A stretch of DNA of 5,892 nt from an uncultured Collinsella sp. (GTDB lineage Bacteria; Actinomycetota; Coriobacteriia; Coriobacteriales; Coriobacteriaceae). The notes beneath the pieces were generated by a model. That model searched no databases. It was not told where the DNA came from and saw nothing but the letters and a program-made list of their open reading frames with translations. The stretch is from contig CABUZF010000083.1 of assembly GCA_902495985.1 (NCBI GenBank), forward strand, positions 1 to 5,892. The letters run 5' to 3'. Made by a program: the position numbers and the translations under genes. Of the stretch, positions 1-4,594 are shown one piece after another (the stretch's first letter is position 1; each line of letters opens with the position of its first letter).

Positions 1-944
1 GAGTAGCTCTCGATGAGCGAGTTGATGCCCACGAGCTCGCCGTTGTCATTGACGAGCGCGCCGCCGGAGTTGCCCGGGTTGATGGCGGCATCGGTCTGGA
101 TCATGTTGGCATAGATGGTGTTGCCGCTGGTAGAGCTCATGGCCGTGGAGCGATACAGCGCCGACACAATGCCCGTAGAGACAGACTGTTCGTTACCGAA
201 CGGCGAACCGATTGCCATGACCCACTCGCCCACGTTGAGCTTGGAGGAATCACCGATCTCGATCGGCGTGAGCTTGGAGGCGTCGGCGTCCTTGAGCTTG
301 ATGACGGCCAGGTCGCTCGAGGCATCGTTGCCCACGAACTCGGCCTCGTAGGTGGTGCCGTCGTCCATGGTCACCACGTACTGGTCATAGCCGTCGACCA
401 CGTGGTTGTTGGTGAGGATGTGGCCCTCGGTATCGAGCACTACGCCCGAACCGACGCTGCCCGAGCTATCCGACTCATCAGCAGACTGCGAAAGCGAGCC
501 ATTCTGGCTGCCGCTCGAAGTGGCGGTGATGGAAACGACGGAGGGCAGGGCCTTGGCAGAAACGGCCTCGGCCAACGTGGTGTCCTCGGAATCAATCGTA
601 ATCTTTTGCGTCGATGAGCCCGAAGCACCCGCCGTCACGGCATTCTTGCCGCCACCGATATCGAGCGTGCCGCTCATAATGAGCGCAATGACCAGCAGGG
701 CACCGCATGCACAGCCGGCGAGTGCCGTAATAAAGATCGGCAGCTTTTTGGTCTTGGTCTTGACCACCGTGTGCTTGTTCACGACCTGCTGGCCACCCAG
801 CGGCTTGCCGGTCTGCGTGTCGTAGGCCTGCACGTAGGGAATGTTACTGCCGGCAGGCGTCGACTCCACCTGCACACGCGGCTGCTGCTGGGTCTCGCCG
901 GCGTTGCCCGCATCCTGGGGACGCTGGGAATCGTACTCGCTCAT
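1..944 (-). CDS. HtrA/DegP-like membrane-anchored trypsin-type serine protease (3' end outside window)
   Basis: This gene encodes an S1C-family serine protease of the HtrA type, which degrades or processes misfolded proteins outside the cytoplasmic membrane. About 314 codons are visible. Residues 1-68 are a polar, Gln/Pro-rich cytoplasmic tail ending in a Lys-rich stretch (KTKTKK). Residues 69-91 form one hydrophobic segment, so the protein is probably a type II membrane protein with the protease domain outside. The catalytic triad is complete: His181 in TNNHVVDG, Asp211 in SSDLAVIKL and Ser293 in NPGNSGGAL. A Ser/Asp-rich stretch (about 142-164) precedes the first protease motif, as a disordered linker or loop. 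The rest of the protease domain and any PDZ domain lie beyond position 1. The start at 944 is supported by AAAGGA (minus strand, 953-958) eight bases upstream. The gene has no visible co-directional partner after the hairpins at 974-997 and 1116-1148. The family is secure; the exact orthologue is not. Confidence 0.93.
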   Translation of the reverse strand, partial: MSEYDSQRPQDAGNAGETQQQPRVQVESTPAGSNIPYVQAYDTQTGKPLGGQQVVNKHTVVKTKTKKLPIFITALAGCACGALLVIALIMSGTLDIGGGKNAVTAGASGSSTQKITIDSEDTTLAEAVSAKALPSVVSITATSSGSQNGSLSQSADESDSSGSVGSGVVLDTEGHILTNNHVVDGYDQYVVTMDDGTTYEAEFVGNDASSDLAVIKLKDADASKLTPIEIGDSSKLNVGEWVMAIGSPFGNEQSVSTGIVSALYRSTAMSSTSGNTIYANMIQTDAAINPGNSGGALVNDNGELVGINSLIESY

Positions 945-973
945 GGCTGCGATCCTTTCGTCAAATAACCAAA

Positions 974-997
974 GGCCCGCCAAACATGTGGCGGGCC
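974..997 (-). terminator. GC-rich perfect hairpin in the htrA leader: terminator or attenuator
   Basis: GGCCCGCC (974-981) and GGCGGGCC (990-997) are perfectly complementary, and one more A-T pair closes a six-base loop. Read on the minus strand, the stem is followed by TTTGGTTATTTG, a broken T-rich tract. It therefore looks like a weak intrinsic terminator for minus-strand transcription. It lies only about 29 bases before the htrA start codon, so it either ends transcripts leaking from the upstream regulator gene or sits inside the htrA leader as an attenuator. On the plus strand no T-tract follows. I could not identify a convincing htrA promoter in 998-1115. Confidence 0.55.
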
Positions 998-1115
998 ATC
1001 ATTGTTCACGTTGAGTTGTACCCCAATATGCGGGCGCAAGTGTATGAGAACGCAATCTTTTAGGAAGGCTTAAGTTCTGCCGCAGACCCGAAAGGAATCC
1101 GTACCTGCGTCAAAA

Positions 1116-1148
1116 CCACCACAAAAGTGCCTGTCCCCTTTGTGGTGG
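1116..1148 (-). terminator. REP-like palindrome just after the glnR-like gene, probable terminator
   Basis: CCACCACAAA (1116-1125) and TTTGTGGTGG (1139-1148) form a perfect 10-bp stem around a 13-base loop. The element begins four bases after the stop codon of the regulator gene at 1153-1155. On the minus strand the stem is followed by TTTTG, so it could act as an intrinsic terminator of the glnA-regulator operon. The loop carries GGGGACAGGCAC (minus strand). This type of motif resembles, from memory, dispersed palindromic repeats seen in several bacterial genomes, some linked to REP-associated transposases. Only one copy is in this window, so repeat status is unproven. Confidence 0.55.
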
Positions 1149-1152
1149 AAAG

Positions 1153-1815
1153 CTAGTCCTTAAACAGATAGCCCACGCCGCGGACGGTGGTGATGTGCGC
1201 CGCGATCTGCGGGCCCACCTTGGAGCGGATGCGTCGGATGTGCACGTCGACGGTGCGCGTGCCACCGCAGTACTCAAAGCCCCACACGCGGTGCAGCAGC
1301 ACCTCGCGGCTGTAGGCGCGGTTGGGGTGCGTCGCCAAAAAGCTCAGCAGCGAGTATTCCATCAGCGTCAGGTCGATGGGCTCGTTATCGAGCGTCACCT
1401 GGTAGGTTGCCAGGTTAATCTCGAGGTTGTCGATGTTGAGCACATCGTCGGCGGTGACAGTCTCCTCCTCGCCCATCAGGCGCTGCGCACGAGCCTTGAG
1501 CTCGTTGGGCGTCGCCGTGGGGCATACAAAGTCGGCATGCGCGTGATTCGGCAGGCGCAGGGTGCCGAGTGCCTCGTCATCGACGATCACCAGCATGGGG
1601 ACGCCGCCGCGATCGTCAAGCCACTTGGCAATCTGATCGATGCGGTCACTGCGGATGCCATCGGAATCGAGGATCAGCAGGTCAAAGTCGTGCGCCGCAG
1701 TCGGCGAATCGGGGGTTGCCAGGCTCACCTCGACACCCAGGGTAGTCGTCAAGCTGCGGGCAAACTCGTGGAAGCGCGTCGTGCGCGCCATGAACAGGGC
1801 ACTCTTTTCGGACAT
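1153..1815 (-). CDS. OmpR/PhoB-family orphan response regulator, GlnR-like
   Basis: This is a 220-residue DNA-binding regulator. Residues 1-115 look like a receiver domain. The usual phospho-acceptor aspartate is present as Asp50 (LLILDSD), but strand 1 lacks the acidic pair (ALFMART) and the conserved Lys near the end is replaced (FVCPTATP). Phosphorylation-dependent control is therefore doubtful. Residues 126-218 are a full winged helix of the OmpR type, with recognition region GGTRTVDVHIRRIRSKVGP and wing TTVRGVGY. That segment closely resembles actinobacterial GlnR, an orphan regulator of nitrogen genes that also has Asp50 and an atypical receiver. No histidine kinase gene is adjacent. 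The gene follows the glutamine synthetase homologue by 50 bases with no terminator between them, so they are probably co-transcribed. A start at 1899 would overlap the upstream gene and lacks support; 1815 has a strong ribosome binding site. The OmpR family is certain; the GlnR orthology is inferred. Confidence 0.85.
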   Translation of the reverse strand: MSEKSALFMARTTRFHEFARSLTTTLGVEVSLATPDSPTAAHDFDLLILDSDGIRSDRIDQIAKWLDDRGGVPMLVIVDDEALGTLRLPNHAHADFVCPTATPNELKARAQRLMGEEETVTADDVLNIDNLEINLATYQVTLDNEPIDLTLMEYSLLSFLATHPNRAYSREVLLHRVWGFEYCGGTRTVDVHIRRIRSKVGPQIAAHITTVRGVGYLFKD

Positions 1816-1820
1816 ATCGG

Positions 1821-1825
1821 CCTCC
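1821..1825 (-). promoter_or_regulatory. Ribosome binding site fixing the start of the GlnR-like regulator
   Basis: GGAGG on the minus strand lies five bases before the ATG at 1815. It decides between this start and an in-frame ATG at 1899. The latter would place 28 extra residues over the end of the glutamine synthetase homologue, and those residues do not belong to a receiver fold. Confidence 0.8.
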
Positions 1826-1865
1826 AAAGAAATGAGCTCAATCGTACTGGAACAAGCCAGCGCGA

Positions 1866-3203
1866 TTAGGAGTTCGCCAGGTAGTGCTTGATCTCCCACT
1901 CGGTGATCGTAGACTCAAACTTATGCCACTCGTCGCGCTTCTTTTTAAGGAAGAAGCTGTGGATGTGCTCGCCGAGGGCATCCTTCATAAACTGCGAGTC
2001 CTCAAACACGTCGAGCGCCTCTTTGAGCGAGCGCGGCAGCGGCGTGTAGCCGGCCTCGACCATCTGACGGTCGGTGAGCTTGAGCGTCTCGGCCGTTGCC
2101 TCGGGCGGGAGCTCTAGCTTGCGCTCGATGCCGTCCAGACCAGCCGCCAGCGTGACGGCGTTGACCAGGTACGGGTTGGCCATGGGGTCGGGGCTGCGAA
2201 GCTCGATGCGCGTGGACAGCTGCTTGCCGGGCTTGTAGACCGGGATGCGGACCATACTCGCGCGGTTGCGCAGGCCCCACGTGGCGTACTGCGGCACGGA
2301 GTCGCCGCCCGTGGTGATGCGCTTGTACGAGTTGACCGTGGGGTTGGTGATGGCGCTAATCTCGCGGGCATGCGCCAGGATGCCGGCCATGTAGTGCTTG
2401 GCGACGTCGGAAAGATGGTACTTCTCGTCGTCCTCGCCCCAAAAGACGTTGTTGCCGTCGTGGTCGAATAGCGACTGGCACAGGAACATAGCGCTGCCGT
2501 CCTCGCCCGCCAACGGCTTGGGCATAAAGGAGGCGTGGCAACCGCTCTCGTAGGCCTGCTGCTTAATGATGAGCTTGGCCGTGGTGATGGCGTCGGACAT
2601 GCTCAGGGCCTCGGCGTGGCGCAGGCTCATGCCGTGCTGTGAGCGGCCGGCGGCGTGGAAGGTGTACTCCACGGGCACGGACATCTTCTCGAGCGTGAGG
2701 ACCGTGTTGCGACGCAAGTCGCGAGCGGCATCGCTCACCGAAAGATCGAAGTAGCCCACGTTGTCGAGCGGCTCGGGGGTGTGCTCGTCGGGGAAATAGT
2801 AATACTCCAGCTCGGCGCCCACGTTGAGCAGATAGCCGGCCTTTTCGGCCTTGTAGAACATGCGGCGCAGGGCATCGCGCGGGTCGCCGGCGAAGGGCTT
2901 GCGGTCGGGGGTACACACGTCGCAGAACACGCGGGCGACGCCGTTGTGGCTCGGGCGCCACGGCAAAATCTGGAAGGTCGAAGCATCGGGAAACGCCAGC
3001 ATGTCGGCTTCCTCGGGCGTGGCAAAGCCCTCGATGGCGGAGCCGTCAAAGCCAATACCCTCCTCAAAAGCGACCTCGAGGTCCTCGGGGCTAATGGCAA
3101 AGTTCTTGAGGCGGCCGAGAATGTCGACAAACCACAGACGCACAAAGCGGATGTCACGCTGCTCTACAGAGCGAAGTACGTAATCGATGTTCTGCTGGTT
3201 CAT
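1866..3203 (-). CDS. glnA: Glutamine synthetase type I (GSI-alpha-like) homologue with altered metal-binding site
   Basis: The product is 445 residues, the usual GSI-alpha length, and aligns end to end with the family. Canonical glutamine synthetase makes glutamine from glutamate, ammonia and ATP in a dodecamer. Recognised pieces are the beta-grasp N-terminus with FDGSAIEGF (52-60), the AELEYYYF motif (Glu131, Glu133), FMPKPL (226-231), NPTVNSYKR (287-295), NRASMVRIP (313-321) and RIELRSPDP (Glu334, Arg336). The C-terminus has the EW..F...I..WE...Y pattern (425-441), and no adenylylation segment is present. Key deviations: the HHEVxxGQxE motif reads FHAAGRSQHG, so both Glu ligands become Ala184 and Gly191; the His of GSGMH is Phe240; the flap Glu is Asp301 with one inserted residue; and feedback Arg62 is Thr62. 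Three of six expected metal ligands are thus missing. It may be a pseudo-enzyme, a regulator or an enzyme with another substrate. AAAGGGGAG (3208-3216, minus) supports the start. The symbol denotes family only. Confidence 0.9.
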   Translation of the reverse strand: MNQQNIDYVLRSVEQRDIRFVRLWFVDILGRLKNFAISPEDLEVAFEEGIGFDGSAIEGFATPEEADMLAFPDASTFQILPWRPSHNGVARVFCDVCTPDRKPFAGDPRDALRRMFYKAEKAGYLLNVGAELEYYYFPDEHTPEPLDNVGYFDLSVSDAARDLRRNTVLTLEKMSVPVEYTFHAAGRSQHGMSLRHAEALSMSDAITTAKLIIKQQAYESGCHASFMPKPLAGEDGSAMFLCQSLFDHDGNNVFWGEDDEKYHLSDVAKHYMAGILAHAREISAITNPTVNSYKRITTGGDSVPQYATWGLRNRASMVRIPVYKPGKQLSTRIELRSPDPMANPYLVNAVTLAAGLDGIERKLELPPEATAETLKLTDRQMVEAGYTPLPRSLKEALDVFEDSQFMKDALGEHIHSFFLKKKRDEWHKFESTITEWEIKHYLANS

Positions 3204-3238
3204 GTCGCTCCCCTTTCTTTCGGGCGGGTTTCGACTGG

Positions 3239-3300
3239 TCTATATCGCAGATACTATCGCAGAAAAATGTTTCCGCAGGGTTAAAGCGTATCAAGCGCTC
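3239..3300 (-). promoter_or_regulatory. Putative promoter/control region of the glnA-like operon with GlnR-type half-box
   Basis: The 134-base gap upstream of the glnA homologue contains three notable items on the minus strand. TTAAC-CCTGCG-GAAAC (3284 down to 3269) fits the actinobacterial GlnR half-box pattern gTnAC-n6-GAAAC except for the first base. CTGCGATA occurs twice in tandem (3262-3255 and 3250-3243) with a 12-base period, a spacing that could suit an OmpR-type dimer. TATAGA (3244-3239) is a possible -10 box; with a start near 3232 the half-box would be centred about 44 bases upstream, a reasonable activator position. No good -35 was found, as expected for an activated promoter. All of this is pattern reading without experimental support. 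Confidence 0.35.
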
Positions 3301-3332
3301 AAAAAACGTGTGCGAACAGGCCGTTGCGAACG
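3301..3332 (-). terminator. Probable intrinsic terminator of the lacI-family gene
   Basis: Five bases after the stop codon of the repressor gene the minus strand can fold into an imperfect hairpin (3332-3307). Outer CGT/ACG pairs enclose an internal loop, GC/GC and AAC/GTT pairs with one bulge, and loop GGCCT. Six consecutive T residues (3306-3301) follow. The T-tract is good but the stem is interrupted. It would separate the repressor transcript from the glnA-like operon. Confidence 0.5.
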
Positions 3333-3337
3333 AGCGG

Positions 3338-4360
3338 TTAGCGCGAGGTTGATGCGCGGTGTTCGATGTGGCCGGGGATCTCGATGCGTTTGGGCGCCAG
3401 CTTTGCGGCCTCGCCCACGGTGGTGGTAACGACGTCGATGCGCTCGGAAAGGCGCTCGACTACGCGCTCGGCAATGGTGAGGGTGTCCTGCGCGGCCGTG
3501 GTGACGCCGCCAAAGAGCACATGGTTCCAGGGGTAGTCGTCAAACGTCGCGATCTTGAGCCCCGCCGGCAGCGAGGGACCAAGCTGCGCCAGCGCCTCGG
3601 TCAGACGCAGGAAAACCAGGCCGTTGACGGCGATAAGGCCGAGCCTTTTGCCCGCGTAGTCGCGGATGGTCTTGTCCAAACGGCCAACGCCCGTGGCGCC
3701 ACCGTCGGCCAGGGTGACGACCTCGCCCGCAAGGCCGCGGCGCGAAAGCTCGTCGGCAAAGGCCTCGGCGCGCTCTCGACGCACGGGGCTATCGTCGCTT
3801 GCCTCGGTGAGCAGGCACAGACGCTCGCTGCCCGCAGCTGCCAAGGCGTCTACCAAGCCGGCGACCAGCTCACGGTTGTTAGATGTCACCAGGTCAACAC
3901 CGCCGTCGGCAACGTCGCGGTCGAGCAGCACGACGGGCAGACGTCCCGCTGCCGCGGCGATCGCCTCGTCATTGCCTCCGCAGGTGTTGACGACCAGGCC
4001 GTCCACGCCGGCATCGATAAGTCTGGTGAGCGACTCCGCTTCCTTAGCGGGGTCGTTGCCGCTAATGGCCGTCATGAGCGAGCAGCCGCGTGCCGCGGCG
4101 CTGGCGGAAAGGCCCTCGAGCATGGCGCTCGAGAACGGGTTGGCGATGTCAGCCAGAATCACACCGATGAGGTTCGTACGCGAGCTGCGCAGATTGCGCG
4201 CGGCGGCACGTGGGCGATAGCCGGTGCGCTCGATAACTGCCGCGATGCGAGCACGGGTCTCCTCGGTCATTTGCCCGGGGCGGTTGTTGAGGTAGCGCGA
4301 GACCGTGGCCGGACTCACGCCCGCCTCGGCGGCAATGTCCTTGATTCTCATCTGCGCCAT
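3338..4360 (-). CDS. LacI-family transcriptional repressor, probable regulator of the divergent KDG kinase gene
   Basis: This 340-residue protein has the standard LacI/GalR architecture. Residues 4-50 are the N-terminal helix-turn-helix domain (IKDIAAEAGVSPATVSRYL). Residues 51-60 are the hinge helix that enters the minor groove (RAAARNLRSS). From residue 63 (NLIGVILADIANPFSS) to the end is a periplasmic-binding-protein-like effector domain, with DGLVVNTCGG, VVLLDRD and IATFDD landmarks. The start at 4360 gives a conventional short N-terminus and has GGGG (minus strand) just upstream. In-frame ATGs at 4408 and 4396 lack a ribosome binding site and would add an unusual extension; one at 4351 is also possible. 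The gene is divergent from the KDG kinase gene and a tandem operator lies between them, so it most likely represses that gene and responds to a sugar-acid intermediate such as KDG. The effector is inferred from context only, hence no symbol. Confidence 0.92.
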   Translation of the reverse strand: MAQMRIKDIAAEAGVSPATVSRYLNNRPGQMTEETRARIAAVIERTGYRPRAAARNLRSSRTNLIGVILADIANPFSSAMLEGLSASAAARGCSLMTAISGNDPAKEAESLTRLIDAGVDGLVVNTCGGNDEAIAAAAGRLPVVLLDRDVADGGVDLVTSNNRELVAGLVDALAAAGSERLCLLTEASDDSPVRRERAEAFADELSRRGLAGEVVTLADGGATGVGRLDKTIRDYAGKRLGLIAVNGLVFLRLTEALAQLGPSLPAGLKIATFDDYPWNHVLFGGVTTAAQDTLTIAERVVERLSERIDVVTTTVGEAAKLAPKRIEIPGHIEHRASTSR

Positions 4361-4425
4361 AACGCACCCCGTTTCCCAATTGTCGGCGATCTGAGCCATT
4401 TTAGGCATTTTTTTAAAAATCTCGG

Positions 4426-4452
4426 TTGCAAAACGCTGTAGGTGAGTATACT
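4426..4452 (+). promoter_or_regulatory. Probable promoter of the KDG kinase gene
   Basis: TTGCAA (4426-4431) and TATACT (4447-4452) resemble -35 and -10 boxes; the -10 matches consensus at five of six positions. The spacer is 15 bases, shorter than the ideal 17. Transcription would begin near 4459, directly before the tandem operator. TTGCAA is its own reverse complement, so it could also serve as a -35 for the divergent repressor gene, though I found no well-spaced -10 on that strand. Confidence 0.5.
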
Positions 4453-4462
4453 ACAACTCGAA

Positions 4463-4490
4463 ACGAAACCGATTTCGTAAACCGATTTCG
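4463..4490 (+). promoter_or_regulatory. Tandem LacI-type operator
   Basis: The 16-base site 4463-4478 (ACGAAACCGATTTCGT) is a palindrome with a single mismatched pair and the central CG typical of LacI-family operators. Its core AAACCGATTTCG (4466-4477) is repeated exactly at 4479-4490, a 13-base period. The second copy has weaker dyad symmetry outside the AAACCGATTT core. Both lie just downstream of the predicted -10 box of the kinase gene, where bound repressor would block initiation or clearance. The obvious ligand is the divergently encoded LacI-family protein. Confidence 0.75.
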
Positions 4491-4494
4491 GCAA

Positions 4495-4552
4495 GCGTTG
4501 GCACGGTGGTGCAAAGATGCACCCTACCGTCTTGGCACCTGCGTGCCAACGC
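4495..4552 (+). promoter_or_regulatory. Hairpin-rich 5' leader of the KDG kinase gene with competing helices
   Basis: GCGTTGGCACG (4495-4505) is perfectly complementary to CGTGCCAACGC (4542-4552), an 11-bp long-range helix. Inside it, CGGTGGTGC (4504-4512) pairs with GCACC-CT-ACCG (4519-4529) around a six-base loop with a two-base bulge. TTGGCAC recurs at 4532-4538 and can instead pair with GTGCCAA (4543-4549) in a tight hairpin with loop CTGC, which excludes the long-range helix. The element is transcribed if the promoter at 4426-4452 is correct and ends 24 bases before the ribosome binding site. No T-tract follows, so simple termination is unlikely. It does not match a riboswitch class I recognise. 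Confidence 0.5.
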
Positions 4553-4576
4553 CATATCAAAGGTGTACGCACGAGT

Positions 4577-4584
4577 AAAAGGAG
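4577..4584 (+). promoter_or_regulatory. Ribosome binding site fixing the KDG kinase start
   Basis: AAAAGGAG lies ten bases before the ATG at 4595. It favours that start over an in-frame ATG at 4517, which lies in the loop of a leader hairpin, has no Shine-Dalgarno sequence, and would add 26 residues unlike any PfkB N-terminus. Confidence 0.85.
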
Positions 4585-4594
4585 CTGCGCGACC

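Noticed and set aside
1195..1869. A 224-codon open frame on the plus strand opposite the GlnR-like gene
   Set aside because: It is a shadow of a secure response-regulator gene with no domain signature of its own.
2655..3284. A 209-codon open frame on the plus strand opposite glnA
   Set aside because: It is antisense to conserved glutamine synthetase sequence and has no ribosome binding site or family resemblance.
3359..4441. A 360-codon open frame on the plus strand opposite the lacI-family gene
   Set aside because: The opposite strand encodes a full LacI-family protein; the antisense translation is Arg/Gly-rich without a recognisable fold.
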